A stretch of DNA of 64,000 bases, taken from Neodiprion pinetum (Eukaryota; Arthropoda; Insecta; Hymenoptera; Diprionidae). Both the position numbers and the translations under genes were made by a program. The notes below the pieces were generated by a model. That model had not been told where the DNA came from and did no database searches. It saw only the letters and a list, made by a program, of their open reading frames with translations. The stretch covers positions 7,364,001 through 7,428,000 of the forward strand of contig NC_060238.1 of the NCBI RefSeq assembly GCF_021155775.2, read 5' to 3'. Below are positions 12,348 to 26,023 of the stretch, one piece after another (the stretch's first letter is position 1; every line of letters starts with the position of its first letter).

Positions 12348-12889
12348 CTAATCGTCCACCTGGAAAAGAATTTTCTTCAAAATGATATTTAATTTTCAAA
12401 TTTTGGCGCACATATTAGAATAGCTCGTTATTCGATTCAAAAAAAAAGATTCTTAGTACGTAGATTTTAAGGAATACTTTTGCACAAAAAATCGAAAGCT
12501 GAAGAATTTTCGGGTAAGCCCGCGTTAAGACGATCCGGGAGTGCGTAAAATCAAATTGAGTATTTTCGACATGGTATGCGTAAAATGCGATTTTACGCAC
12601 TGTATCGAAAATTGTTATTTTACGCGGTACCAACATTGCGTAAAATCGGATTTTACGCATACCATGTCCAAAATATTCAATTTGATTTTACGCACTTCCA
12701 GGTCGTCTGAACGCGTGCTAACCCGAAAATTTTGCCGCTTCAGGTTTTTTGTGCGAACGTTTTCTGTAATCTAAGTATTGAGAATCCTTTTTTTTTCAAT
12801 CGGATAATCAGCTATTCTAATCTACGCGCCGAAATTTGAATATTAAATGGTCTTTTGAACAAAATTATTTTCCAGGCGGATGGTTAGTA
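12348..12889. repeat. Large palindrome (foldback) of about 540 bp
   Basis: The left arm from ACTAATCGTCCACCTGG (12348) is mirrored by CCAGGCGGATGGTTAGTA ending near 12889. Further matching pairs are AAGACGATCCGGGAGTGCG versus CGCACTTCCAGGTCGTCT, and GGGTAAGCCCGCGTTA versus AACGCGTGCTAACCC. The axis is at about 12618. Near the axis lie two short perfect or near-perfect palindromes of the form TGCGTAAAATNNGATTTTACG + CA (12577-12599 and 12637-12659). A third lies outside at 13052-13074. No coding capacity. Probably a foldback-type mobile element. Confidence 0.8.
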
Positions 12890-15800
12890 AGTTTTTGGAT
12901 GGAAAATTAATCTAAGACAGTGAAAAACATCAGAAGACTGGCATCGGTCAAAATAAAATTTAAGAAAAGGGCTGTTATTAGTAGCTCGTATTATTATTAT
13001 CAACGATCCGTGCACTTTTATCACTGCGTATAATGGCACTTTTCGATACAGTGCGTAAAATTCGATTTTACGCACTTGTTGCATAATATATCATTACCGA
13101 AGTGTATCGTATTCGTTGCCGAATATTTAATCATTGAAAGTACAGAAATTATATTGAAATTGAAAAAAAGCCTCAAGTATATATTAGATAATTGTTGAAG
13201 ATCTAGTTTATTCATTTATTTCATACATTTCATTCAAAAGACTATTCACTTAAAACTCGCTGGGACTGATTTCTTTTCAATAGTTAATTTAATATTGCCA
13301 TTTATTGATCGTAACGAGAATCGATGTAATATTGGAAAAGTAAGTGTATTAAACGATATTGCTAACACGACAGAAAAAAATATGCGTCTGTGAATTCATA
13401 GAAAATATTTTTCTGAATAAAACAAACCGTCATGCAGTGAAATCGAAAGAATCTACTAGATTTTTAACGATTTGTAAACATCGATATCTGAGCGTCTGTT
13501 CATAATTCCGTTATTTCCAATATTTGAGTTATTAAATAGATCTTCGTTGCTCCGCAGGAACGCGATAATTTGTTAAGTACTAGATGTGCGGCTGTCTCGT
13601 AATAAAATTGATAAAAAGCATCGATTTTTGGTTAACTGTGCAACCAGAAAAGAATCTATAGAAGAAACTAAATTTCTTCGGTACACAAACATACCAGAAG
13701 ATTTATCTTATTTGTGAAGCTTTTTATCCTCACTAATTCATGATTTTTCTTTTTTTTTCAAATCGAATGAAATCCATTTCCTGTAACTACAATTTTAGTA
13801 AAATAAAAAATTTAGTTGCACCCTATTTTTCTAGGTGCTATACCCGTCAGCTCTCCCACGTCACTGAAACTCAAAACTTTTTCAATTTACATCAAATTTC
13901 CAAGTTTCACGAAGAAAGCACTTTTCTGCTACTCTGATTTATCGTATTCAGCAAGTTTGCAGGAATTGGTTGAGCGAATGCAAAAAAAGCTTCTCGTGAT
14001 TGACCAATATTCAGATAAAATCTCAACTAAAATAATATAATTCTGATACTGAATTTCAACACGTTTGCGCTGTTTAACGCTTCCTTATTCAATACTCATC
14101 GTAAATCAATGTTCCAATCAACTGTCAAAACTCGCTACATAAATTGGAAACTTACAGCGACATTGTTCTAAGATAATTTTTATAATCAACATTTTTCAAG
14201 GTATTCTTTAACCAAGATTGCAGTGAATTTTAGACAAATTTATCGAATCCTCGGTTCTCTTTAATAACGACACGATCTCTGACTGGTTTATTTTCCCTCA
14301 TGCACGTGTAATATAATTCATTGAAAGCGAGTGTCCTTTTATCGAGCGGAATATCCTCATGCAGACAGAATCACGAGTTCTATTGTGACTCGCCGGTTCA
14401 ATTGCCCGGGAGATAAAATGGGGTCAGTCACTGAATTACGTATATATATATATAGATATACAACGTGTGCGTATATAATTTTACGCTATCCGACCAAATC
14501 CGAGAAGAACATGAAATTGCCTGCACTCAAGAATCTTAGCGAAAAGAGATAAAAAAAAATAAAAAATACACCGTTCAATTTACCTCAAGAGAATTGTGCA
14601 GTAAAAGACTTGTATAATGTTTTTTTTTTAACTAGACCCAATCATTCATGAGTTCGTAATATGTTCGAAAATATCAGTCTCACTGTGTTCGGTAAAATCA
14701 TCGTAATTCGGTTGAATTATAAGCAGAAAGCATGTGTCAAAATACAAATTTGATGAATTAAAATACTTTTTACGGCAACCCAAGTCGTACCGAATTTCTG
14801 TGCCAAATTTGTCAATATTTTGTTATTCAATCAACTTTATCCGCACAATTCTGTCTGATAAAGAAACTTCGTCGAATATGATTAGTCTGTTGTTGGTGGG
14901 AAAGGTTTCACGTTTTACCAGTTGAGGAAAAAAAATTCGGTTACATTTTTTCTTCATTCATTTGAAACAAAGCTAGAGCAAATAAAATAGGTCAATAGAA
15001 ACGTGACGTCACACGACTCTAAAGTATATCTATACGCATACGTAACAAAACTAGTGAAATTCAACGAATTATAACTTTTGCAATTATCATTTTTAACCTT
15101 CAGCCAGAATTATTTTGACTCTTTTTCGAGATTCATTAGCGGACAAAGTCAGTATCTAGTGTTTTAAGCTATTGGAATTTTTTTCTATAGTTGTGTATTA
15201 TTCGTTGTTTCATTATTTTAGATATCGCATTATCAATCTTCAACTTTTCATTGTGAATTTTTCATTGTGAATTAATATAAAAACAAGCTTTTCAACCGAT
15301 TTCCGTGTCAATCAAAGTTTTTTTCAACGAATAAACGCTCATCTTCGAAAACAATAAGTATTTTTTTAAGTATGGATTGGTTCTTTATGGGCTGCAGCTT
15401 GACTTAGTTCTGAATGGTCTGAAATCTCAATTTGTTCTGCGTTCTTTGATGTTCAATTTAGTTCTTTACTTTCTTGTGTCTTAAGAAGATTCTATGCTGC
15501 ATTAGTTTGGTTTAAAAGTGGGAATTTTGGAAAGACATCTAATTGGTCTTTAGCTACGTTAGTGCAAAACGATTGGTCTTGAAGAGGTCAATCGGTGCGG
15601 TGCTGATCAGGAAGTTAGTTACAAGAATGCGTTTTTGAGTTCTGAGAATGATACTTTGTGAACTTATCTTTTACTACCTCAAAGTGAAAAATTGTTCTTG
15701 CAACCTTTTTTATCTTGTAGAAGTGACTCAAGCGAATACACCAAAAGAAATTTGATACCAAATATTAAATGACTTCGTTACACTGTTTTATCACTTTAAT

Positions 15801-17584
15801 CCTTTTTTACTTTTTTTTAATGAAACCTATCTACTCAACGATAACAGAATGTGCAACTTAAGTATTTTTCAAGGAGGTAATTGAAATGTACTTGAGTATA
15901 AAAATACGACGATAATAAAGCATAACAAACGGTGATCGAAAAATGTACCGCATTAATTGTTGACTCAAATCAGACACTGTGTAATAACGCGTTTCAACGA
16001 AAATCGGTCACAGTTATTATTTTATTGTAAAGAGAGTCTTACTGTAACTTGCGTGTGGTGAGCTTAATGGGCTTGCAAAGGCGGGAGACACGGCCAGACT
16101 TTACGCTCACAGCTATAATACCTACTATACAAACCGCAGAGTTTCTCAGAGCTTCGCAGAGCTTTCGAGACGACGCGAGCTTTTGATCCTTGAGCGGGTT
16201 TCTGCCACGAAAACGCCGACGAGGAATTCTACAATAAGATAATATCCGAAGCTGGGTGGATCGACGGGAAAAGGAAGCCAAGAAGTCGAGGTACAAGCAA
16301 TGGGCGGATTCTCTGATTCGGCTGAAAACTATACGACTTATACGACTTGGCTGCACCGAAATTTGTCCTTGATCAAATATCCGAGGATATTTCCAATCGG
16401 TGCAATAAATTATACACACAATTGGTGTAAAATTAGTGTCACAATTTTGTACGTGTTGTAAATTTTTTAAATTATTATTTACGAACTTATAACGTTGATT
16501 AGTCTGCAAAAAACAATAGAAACTTATAACAATATGTTGATAGGAATAGGTATTTGAAATTTACGAAAATTAAAGTTCAACTTAACCGCCCCTGATTGAA
16601 TAGAAATTTTTCATTATCAGATAAAACCAGTAATTAAATTAAATTTTACAATAAGTTCATAGAGATAAAATTATTGGACAGTTTCTTTGGGTGAGCACCA
16701 AAAAAAAAAAAAATTAATGATTAATATAATTAAAACGAATGATTCAGCGGCTTTAGATCCAGGAGCTATTTACTCGGATATTGAACGTATACGATTTCAA
16801 TTCGTTAGCATTGATTTCTGATCGACCGTGTGAGTTTTATTGAGTGTGAAATTAATGGAATATTTTAAAAATGAAACTATTTGGCGATCATGGTAAAACT
16901 TGAAACGATTTCCATGATTTCCAACGCAATCATTTATTTTCAAACGACTCGCTATGATTTCCAACGATCTCATTTTCCTCAATTAATTCCCCGTTATTTG
17001 AAAAAAAAAAATTTCCGTCATTTCAGTTCGCTTGAATTACAATTTGATTTTTGAGTGTTACATTTGTAAATGACTTCCTCGAGTGAATCGCCCACGCGAC
17101 AGTGATTGAAATGTAAAATACAGAAAATCGATTTGGAAAAGACGAACAATTTCAGTAAACATGCATGTTTCAGGCTCTACCGTAAATCTAGTCTATACTT
17201 TGTGAAGAATTACGATAGGAAAGTACAAGTGAAATTTGTCCAGTAACTGTAACGTAATAAAGTTCGAGGAAATACGCCCGACGATCCGCCCAACAGTAGC
17301 AACTCGGCTCCTCGAATCCTTTTGAACTCATTTCCCGGCGGTCCAACTTTTTCGTTACCAAATCGTAAACAGCGAAATCCGTACACAAGCCGCCCTCTCC
17401 GACCCGCTTACGAAAATGCAAATGTTTAAATAGCCCTGCCATGCGTCAAACCCTTTGAAACCCGAGTCTCGACCTTTCTGAGGCCGCGGAATTAACAAAC
17501 TTCCATATTGGCCGAAACAATGTTGTTTCGTGCTATATCGAAAGCCTCAAATCAACGAAATTTCAGCTCAGCAATGGTGCCCGT
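12890..17584. other. Long AT-rich region without a recognised gene
   Basis: Contains the outer TTTTACGC palindrome (13052-13074), a TA-rich microsatellite at about 14440-14455 and a T/G-skewed low-complexity stretch at about 15360-15620. Two GC-richer patches have open frames on the minus strand (16039-16509, 156 codons; 17188-17442, 84 codons). Neither shows a recognisable domain or splice structure, so I do not call them genes. Confidence 0.4.
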
Positions 17585-18685
17585 ATAATCAGTATTGGGC
17601 ATCAGCTAATTACAATTTGTAATTTTTTCATGCTGTCTGATATTTTTTAACAAGAGTGAAATAATAGTTACGTATTGCAATTGGATTTGTAGCGATGGGA
17701 AAAATTGTAACTAGCCAAACAGAAATGAGAAATTACAATGTGTAATCAGTATTGGGCATCTGCTTATTAAGATTTGTAATTTGTTTATGCTGCGTGATAT
17801 TTTTGTAATAGGAGTGAAATAAGTTACGTATTACAATTGGATTTGTAGCGATGGGCAAAGTTGTAATTGATCGAATAGAATTGAAAAATTACAATGCATA
17901 ACCAGTATTGGGTATCGGCTAATTACAATTTGTAATTTATTCATGCTGCCTGATATTTTTTAACAAGAGTGAAATAATAGTTACGTATTGCAATTGGATT
18001 TGTAGCGATGGGAAAAATTGTAACTAGCCAAACAGAAATGAGAAATTACAATGTGTAATCAGTATTGGGCATCTGCTTATTAAAATTTGTAATTTTTTTA
18101 TGCTGCGTGATATTTTTGTAATGGGAGTGAAATAAGTGAGGTATTACAATTGGATTTGTAGCGATGGGCAAAGTTGTAATTGATCAAATAGAATTGAAAA
18201 ATTACAATGCATAACCAGTATTGGGTATCGGCTGATTACAATTTGTAATTCATTCATCCTGCCTGATATTTTTTAACAAGAGTGAAATAATAGTTACGTA
18301 TTGCAATTGGATTTGTAGCGATGGGAAAAATTGTAACTAGCCAAACAGAAATGAGAAATTACAATGTGTAATCAGTATTGGGCATCTGCTTATTAAAATT
18401 TGTAATTTTTTTATGCTGCGTGATATTTTTGTAATGGGAGTGAAATAAGTTAGGTATTACAATTGGATTTGTAGAGATGGGCAAAGTTGTAATTGATCGA
18501 ATAGAATTGAAAAATTACAACGCATAACCAGTATTGGGTATCGGCTAATTACAATTTGTAATTTATTTATGCCACATGATATTTTTAATAGGATTGAAAT
18601 AAGTTACGTATTACAATTGGATTTGCAGTGACGGTAAAAATTGTAACCAGCCAAATAGAATTGAGAAATTACAGTAGAATACAAG
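17585..18685. repeat. 156-bp satellite with dimeric higher-order structure
   Basis: The phrase CAGTATTGGG recurs at about 17590, 17747, 17903, 18060, 18216, 18373 and 18529, a period of 156-157 bp. Monomers alternate between two types. One carries GGGCATCTGCTTATTA and GGAGTGAAATAAGT; the other carries GGGTATCGGCTAATTACA and AAGAGTGAAATAATAGTTACG. The true repeating unit is therefore a ~313-bp dimer. About seven monomers are present. The 17-base near-palindrome AATTACAATTTGTAATT occurs in one monomer type. Confidence 0.9.
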
Positions 18686-19680
18686 TTGCATTTGGATTTT
18701 ATAATTGGAACGAAGTGAGGTTCAGATTGAATTTCATTTTGTAAACAGAATTAAATGAAATACACATCACATTTGTATTTATAAGAAGGGCAAGATGAAA
18801 TTGAAATTACATTTTTGACGAAGTAAAAATTATATCTGTAAGTGTTTATTAATTTCGGTTTAATCAAGAGACTTACAAGTTATTGATATCTTAACCCAAT
18901 CTAATTACAATATTTCGATGTAATGAATCATTGCATCAAACGTAAGGTCTCAACAAACGTCAAAATTGCTATCAATGTGATTTATATTTTATTTCAGATC
19001 AATTACAAAATACGATGTAATCATCAGATGTGATTTTACATACGGACGTTTTTGATATTATATACAGTCATATGCAGTTAAATCCAATTAGATTACAGAC
19101 TATATTTCATCAGATCTAGTATCTGGTATTCGATGAATTGAAGTAATCAGATGTAATATCAGATCTGATCATCCATACCTAAGCGAATGTAATCGTATGT
19201 AATATGATAGATGATACAAAATTTGATCTGATTATGCATGATTATACAGATACATCCATTTTTCCGGGAACAGACGTCTGTACGATATGCAAATCCTGAT
19301 TTTACGGTCGTTAATCTATGCTTGCGATAGCAGAAAATGGGAAGGATAATTTCATTTCCCGCATACCGTTATAAGCAGGATGAATTGTGGAGCTTTGAGC
19401 TTTATTTTGCAACGTATATAGATACGCGTATATACGCATATATGTATGTATAATGTACGCGATATGCCGCAATACGGAAACTCCCCGTTATACATTGAAA
19501 CAAATTGACCGAAATGAGAACAAAAAAAGAATAGAAACGAAAATAAAAAGTCGCAGCAAATATGAAAATCGTGCGACAAGCGCACGTATTTGGGTTACTC
19601 GGAGGCAAACAGGAAATAATTACCGTGATAAACAATTAATTTGGAGTCGTTGTCAATTACAATTTCAAAATGTAATTCGT
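18686..19680. other. TTGTAAT/ATCAGATGTAAT-rich low-complexity region
   Basis: No gene. Words related to the adjoining satellite (ATTACA, TGTAATC, CAGATGTAAT) recur irregularly. It separates the 156-bp satellite from the 52-bp repeat. Confidence 0.5.
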
Positions 19681-20300
19681 ATTTTTATTTGACTCAATTA
19701 CAATTTTTTCAATATAATATTACAAATTACCAATAGACATTTAAAAAAATGCGATTTGAATTTTATTTAATGTGAGTTACATCATGCGAATGTAATAAAA
19801 ACGTAAATTGAATTTTGTAATTCAGATGAAATAAAAATACAAATGTAATGTAAATGCAATTTGTATTTTGTAATCCAGGAGAAATCTAAATACAAATCTA
19901 ATGCAAATATCATTTTTATTTTGTAATTCAGAAGAAATAAATGTACAAATTCAATGCAAATGTAATTTATATTTTGTAATTTAGGAGAAATGAAGATACA
20001 AATTTTACTTTGTAGTTCAAATGAAACAAAAATATAAATTTAATGCAAACGCAATTTGTATTTTGTGATTCGGGAGAAGTAAAAATTCAAATTTAATGCA
20101 AATGCAATATGTATTTTGCAATTCAGGAGAAATGAAAATACAAATTTAATGTGAATATCATTTTTATTTTGTAATTCAAATGAAACAAAAATACAAATTC
20201 GATGCGAGTGTAATTTTTATTTTATCAATTCAAATGAAATAAAAATACAAATTTATCGATACTGCAATTTTTTTTTCATTACAGTTACAAAGTATAAGTG
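19681..20300. repeat. Degenerate ~52-bp tandem repeat
   Basis: Units of the form GTAATTCAGNNGAAATNAAA, then ATACAAATTTAATGCAAATG, CAATTTGTATTTT recur at about 19819, 19870, 19922, 19976, 20011, 20066, 20118, 20170 and 20225. About nine units, average spacing near 51 bp, with substantial divergence. Confidence 0.75.
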
Positions 20301-21243
20301 TATTTTGTATTACATTTTGTTCAAATTACAAAATACCACGTCATTCGTATTTTGCTTCATTCCGATCACGAAATAGATGTAATTTCAATTACAAGTTGAA
20401 AAAGAAAAAATCTTTTTTCCATTTTCTCGTCGTTTCAATTGCAAACTGTATTTGTAAATTTCACTCGTAGTTTGCAATTTTTACTTATTACAATTTTTCC
20501 GTTCACTGTTTCAATTATCGACTGCAATTAAAGTTTGATTTCACAGTGTCTTTGCAAACCTGTTGCTGCGGCAACGAATTCCTCCCGGTTTACGTGAAAT
20601 ACCTCGAACAATGTGTACGAGGATGATTTATCACGAGATCGTTTTTCCTTTTTTAGCTGCGACATATTGCCAAAGATCTGTCTAACTCGAACTCACATCC
20701 AGCCAATGGGCGAACGAAAGTTCGAAAGAAGTTGGAAAAATGAGAAACGCTCAAGTATGATCAGCTAGACAAACACAAGTTTCATTCGGTTATTGGACCT
20801 CTTTTCATATGTTTCCTTCGGGCAGAAAACGGATTTATTGGATAATCAGCTTATCCGAAGTTTCGTGGATGCCAAATTACACGAGATTTGCCACAGCTGA
20901 TCCCTGATGATCGAAACAATTATTTCTCCGTCCCTCGTAACGCGACGCAAATCGATACTCGACACATTCAGAATATTTGGTTTAAATTCAATAATATTTC
21001 TTATAATCAGAGATAGTTTTCCGGTATTACATACAATTGAACAAATTCTTATTTAAATTTAAAGAGCACCTAATTCCTTACGCTTCTTTATATTCATTAG
21101 TGAAACGGATTTTTGTTTCATTAAAATACATCCCAACAAATTGTTTGTTTCGGAGGTCAAATCCACATGCTTGAATATCAAAAATGTAATTTCACTACGG
21201 TGTGCCACTTTTTTTTTTATTTTCAAACTCGCATTGCAATTTC
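20301..21243. other. Non-coding DNA
   Basis: The first 220 bp still show AATTACAA/TTGTAATT words. The rest (20560-21240) is ordinary AT-rich sequence with no supportable gene. Confidence 0.4.
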
Positions 21244-21759
21244 GGTAGAGCATCTCGAATAGAATATCTCAGCCAAATATCAGTTCTTGATATTGATATT
21301 TATGGGTGACTATTTTATTTTTTCCCTTTTTCGGAAAAAAACGGAAAATTTTTGAATTTTTTTTTGCGTCAACGCCTTGACTTATAAACTATCCAAATAC
21401 AGATTCTTATAGGAAATTTTACGCTCTTGAAAAAATTACTGAGATAAAATTTTCCTAACTCTAAGCGATTAAAAGATATTCAAGATGACGCAATGTTTAT
21501 AGGCGAATATATCTCTTAATCGGTTGGAGTTGGAAAAATTCTATCTCAGTGCTTTTTTAGAGCGTGAAGTTTCCTATAAGAATCTGTTGCTAGATAGTTG
21601 ATAACTCAAACCGTTTAGGAGAAAAGAAATTCAAAACTTTTTCCATTCTTTTTTTACGTGTTATTGAAATGAGAAATGGAAAAACTAAAATAGCCACTTC
21701 TAAATATCAATATTAAGAGCTCATATTTTGCTGAACCATTCTATTTGAGACACTGTACC
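21244..21759. mobile_element. Foldback MITE, ~516 bp
   Basis: Nearly the whole segment is two inverted arms of about 230 bp around a ~60-bp centre (about 21465-21530). Example pairs are CTCGAATAGAATATCTCAGC (left) against the reverse complement of CTGAACCATTCTATTTGAG (right), CAGATTCTTATAGGAAATTT against AGTTTCCTATAAGAATCTG, and TGATATTGATATTTATGGGT against ACTTCTAAATATCAATATTA. The outer ends are GGTAGAG and CTGTACC. No coding capacity. Confidence 0.85.
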
Positions 21760-23369
21760 AAAATTTTGATGAACAAAACAATTTTTTCATATTTTTAATG
21801 CTCTAAATTTATATTCATTAAATTGCTTTTGAAAAAATTGTGCTTTCATCCGAAAAAACTTGATTCGGTTACATTTTATGGCATCAGAAAAAAAAACCTT
21901 GATTACTTTAGAAACATTTTTTCTCCAGATTAATCAAAGGGACTTGAAAAAAATGTTTCGTAAAGATGTACAAGATTTATTTTCTGAGTGATCACAGATT
22001 GCTTATTTCGGAAATTTATTGTTGGAACTAGTTTTCGTACTGTACAATAGAAATTTCGCTTTCTTTCCCGATATTTAAAAAAATATTCGTTTGCATTTTT
22101 ACTAACAATGAAATCTTAACGTTACTTTTTCAATGAAGCAAGAGTGAATTTTTCATCATTTTCAGGGTCTTTTGTACAACTCAAACATGGAGAAAAATAA
22201 CCGGTGAAAATTTAAAGCCTTACCGAGAAAGATTAGGCAGTTTTATAATGATACGAAAGTATTAATTTTTCCTTCTGAGTTCGTTCATTTTATGTTCTTT
22301 AGATTATAATTATCGTAACTGAAAAAACTTTCTTCTTAGAATTTTGAAGGAAAAAAAAAAAGATGAAAGTTCTGGGATTTGAATTTGAGAACAAAGAAAC
22401 ATTTCGAACGCTTAGTGAGCACTAAAAAATATTTATGCAGACTGTGGCTTCGGTGGAAAACTTCGTTGGAAAGTCGACCAGTTTTTTTTTTTCAGTTTTT
22501 TTTCGTGAAAAATCTGTTCTCGATTCAAAATAAGGAGGACGTATAATATCATGTTTACGGTATATTTACTCATTTTTCAAATCAGTACAATTTCTTTTCT
22601 CGATCTCATCTCACAAATCTCTTATGTCCGCGGTCAAAGATTGATCACCCTTTCATAATCTCGGCACGAGCAAAAAATTTCTCAAGAACGACGAGACGCG
22701 ATGCCTCAATCGACTTACCGCACCCCTATAATTTGAATAATACTCAAAACTCGACGCACCCTTTTCCCTCCTCACATAATTTTTCCATAATATGAAATAG
22801 CACAAAGAAATTTCAATTGAAACATTATACGATCCCTTCAAATTTCCTTTCTCTCATACTTGACCCAAAAAAATTTCTTTTTGTTTCTCGTAAAATTCTC
22901 TGAGAAGACGATTCTGGAACTTTTTTTGAGGTATTGAAATCAATACCTTAGCTTAAATCAGCTTTCTTCACGGTGGAAATTTGTATGTCTTTTTTGAGAA
23001 TTCTGTAACAAAAAAATAAGGTTACGAGATATTGTTTCCTCTGAATTTTCAGTATTGTCAATAATCCGAATTATCGTTCTGATCGCTTTTTTAAATAAAA
23101 TAAAATCGGTTTGAAGTAAAAAGAAAAAACTTTCCTTGCCTTATTTGATCACCGTGTTTGTATGTGATCAAGTGATTAATGGAATTCATTATTCAAGGAC
23201 CTTTTCGCCGATGTTCATTACGTCCAGGTCGACGATCAATTATAATAATCGATTATTCAACATTTACCCCCGTAGTGATGTTCATTAGAAGAAGACTTCA
23301 CAATATTCCTTTTTCCTTAGATTTTGTGACAAAGTTTCAGATATACCGAGTTAAAGAGAAAAGAACAGT
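21760..23369. other. AT-rich non-coding DNA
   Basis: No gene or clear repeat identified. Poly-A and poly-T tracts are frequent. Confidence 0.4.
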
Positions 23370-24310
23370 ACCTACTTATAATTTCACCCGACGATCAATC
23401 AGTTCTGAGTTTTTCGGTGCTTGTTTCAAATAGTTTCGAATATTCATTTGAGAGATTGGTTTCGCAGAGAGTTAGAAAAAGAATAAAATCTTCGATCAAT
23501 AAATTCTGTACCTATAATTTCAACCAGCGACAATCAATTCTGAGCTTTCCGGTGCTTTCTTCAAATAGTTTTCAATATTTATTTGAGAGATTGATTTTAC
23601 GAAGAGTTAGAAAAAGAATGACTTCTTTGATCAATAAATCCTATACCTATAATTTCAATTAACGATCAATCAATTCTGAGCTTTCCCGTGCTTTTTTCAA
23701 ATAACTTTGAATATTTATTTAAGAGATTGATTTCGCGGAAAGTTATAAAAAGAATGACTTCTTTGATCAATAAATCCTATACCTGTAATTTCAAATAACG
23801 ATCGATCAATTCTGAGCTTTCCCGTGCTTTTTTCAAATAACTTTGAATATTTATTTAAGAGATTGATTTCGCGGAAAGTTATAAAAAGAATGATTTCTTT
23901 GATCAATAAATCCTATACCTATAATTTCAGCCAGCGATAATAAATTCTAAGCTTTCCTGTGCTTTCTTCAAATAGTTTTGAATATTAATTTGAGAGATTG
24001 ACTTCGCGAAGAGTTAAAAAAAGAATGACTACTTCGATCAATAAATCCTGCGCCTGTAATTTCAAATGACGATCAGTCAATTCTGAGCTTTCCCGTGCTT
24101 TTTTCAAATATTTTTGAATACTAATTTGAGAGATTGATTTTACGGAGAGTTATAAAAAGAATGACTTCTTTGATCAATAAATCCTGTACCTATAATTTCA
24201 GCCAGCGATAATCAATTCTGAGCTTTCCGGTGCTTTCTTCAAATAGTTTTAATTATTCGTTTGAGGGAATGATTTTGCGGAGAGTTAGAAAAATAATGAC
24301 TTCTTCGATC
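23370..24310. repeat. 135-bp tandem repeat, seven units
   Basis: The word TCTGAGCTTTCCCGTGCTTT (or close variants) recurs at about 23404, 23540, 23677, 23812, 23947, 24083 and 24218, a period of 135-136 bp. Each unit also has AGAGATTGATTTCGCGGAAA and CTTTGATCAATAAATCCTAT. The first and last units are the most diverged and the central ones nearly identical, the usual pattern for unequal exchange. Short open frames here are by-products of the repeat. Confidence 0.9.
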
Positions 24311-26023
24311 CATACACCATTTCCCCGTCAGGAGATTGCCTTTACAGTGAAGTTTGGAATCCACCATATGTCCACAGCCTAAAATAAGTAGGTATGAGGC
24401 AGCGATTTTGAGTAGGAAAATTTTGAAACTATAGGCAAAGGCGACCAGGATCGAAAGTAAACTTTCCTGTTCTGCTTTACCGGAATAAAAGCGCAACGTC
24501 GGTTATTAATGATTCCGGCAAAGGCAAATTCAAAGTAGGAGGTATGTATAATATATGTAGATATATAGGGCTGCTTATGTATTGTTATGGCTTATAGTAC
24601 ATTGACCGCATTAAATGGGAGGATGGTTTATATGATATTCGTAGACCAGGATTGGGAGGAGCCGATGCAAATTTGAGCGTCATCAATCACCGGAAGATGG
24701 GCCGCGCTTTCGACCACTCGGTATAAATACTCTTTAATTCCGCTCACTCTAAGCTCACTTTCTGATTTCTATTCCTCCTTCTGCACGTCTCAATTTATAA
24801 TCCTTCTCGTATCCTTTATACAGATATAAAGATTCCGTTATCCATCGATCGATGAGACGATATTTTGCTGGTATTTTGCCTGAGTCAAAATTTTTCACGA
24901 GTCTTTATGGAAAGGATATCAACTTTGGGCAGGAAATTAATTCAAGCGATGCACTCAAGTTTTACAATTGAAAAACAAAACACTAATTTGAGATAACAAC
25001 TGGATTTATCTCGGATTTCTGTTGTCCCGATAAAAGCCAGTAGATGCGACAGCAAATTTTCATGCGCAAAGTTTTCAACTTTGAAGTATTCATAATTGCA
25101 AAAGAAAAATTCGAATAACTTTTCAACAGCTCCGCAAGCTCAGAAACTCGTTGCAAAATAACTTGCTGAAACGTCTTTTGGTTTCTTTGACTTTTTTTTC
25201 TTTCTACAACATTTTTGACTATGAACTTAAAACTGCATCCACATTCTGAAATTTATTTCAGATGCGTTACATGAGTTGAATTCAATACGGGAAATTCTCT
25301 CTCCGATATAACTTTGGTAGTAAAGTTACAGAATAGTTCCGGCATACTGTCAGGATTTCTACGAGGTTCTGCCACTCGGTTATTCCCATACAAACTTGCT
25401 ATTTATACTCGAACATTACAAGCAACGTTATGCGGCAATGCCGGAGTTTTCACGCACTGTTACAGATGTTCGTGAATTTACTACACATTTACTACACAAA
25501 AGTGTAGCCGACTGAAAATTGTAGCGTTTTAAAGCGAATTACTAAACATTTTTATTAAATTTGCCATAAAATTTTTCAATCTTGTTTAACTTGATTGGAG
25601 AAACGCAAAAGCGTATTTTGTACTTACTAAATTATGTAATAAATGTATTATATTTGTAAATTTACTATACATTTGCTGTACGGTATTTAGAATTTGCAAG
25701 ATTTTTTCATTCCATTCGAAGATACTTTGCTGTAATTGTGGGTGTCGAATTGATATAAACGACTTGTTGCATAAATTTTAAACGCTGTAGCTAGTTTTTT
25801 TCCTAAGAACAGCCATCCAAACCGCTAGACGACGTGATTTCGCCGGCGGTTCAATTAAACCATACAAGAATTATGTTACAGGAATATGCGGGCTCCTCGG
25901 ATGGATGAACGCGGTGTTCACTTTACGGTGAATCAGAATCATACACTGCTGATGCCGAGACTCAAGTGAGACATTTCTTGTTGTTGTGTTATTTTCTTTT
26001 TAATTATATATAGTATTTGACCA
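24311..26023. other. Non-coding DNA
   Basis: No recognised gene. A GC-richer stretch at about 25860-25970 has a CAG acceptor-like site followed by an ATG frame of 27 codons (25885-25968). This is too little to call an exon. Confidence 0.4.

Noticed and set aside
16039..16509. 156-codon minus-strand open frame, the longest in the window
   Set aside because: Arginine/serine/isoleucine-rich composition with no domain; likely a GC-patch shadow frame.
17585..18685. Regularly spaced repeats as a CRISPR array
   Set aside because: Whole units repeat with no unique spacers, and the host is a eukaryote; it is a satellite.
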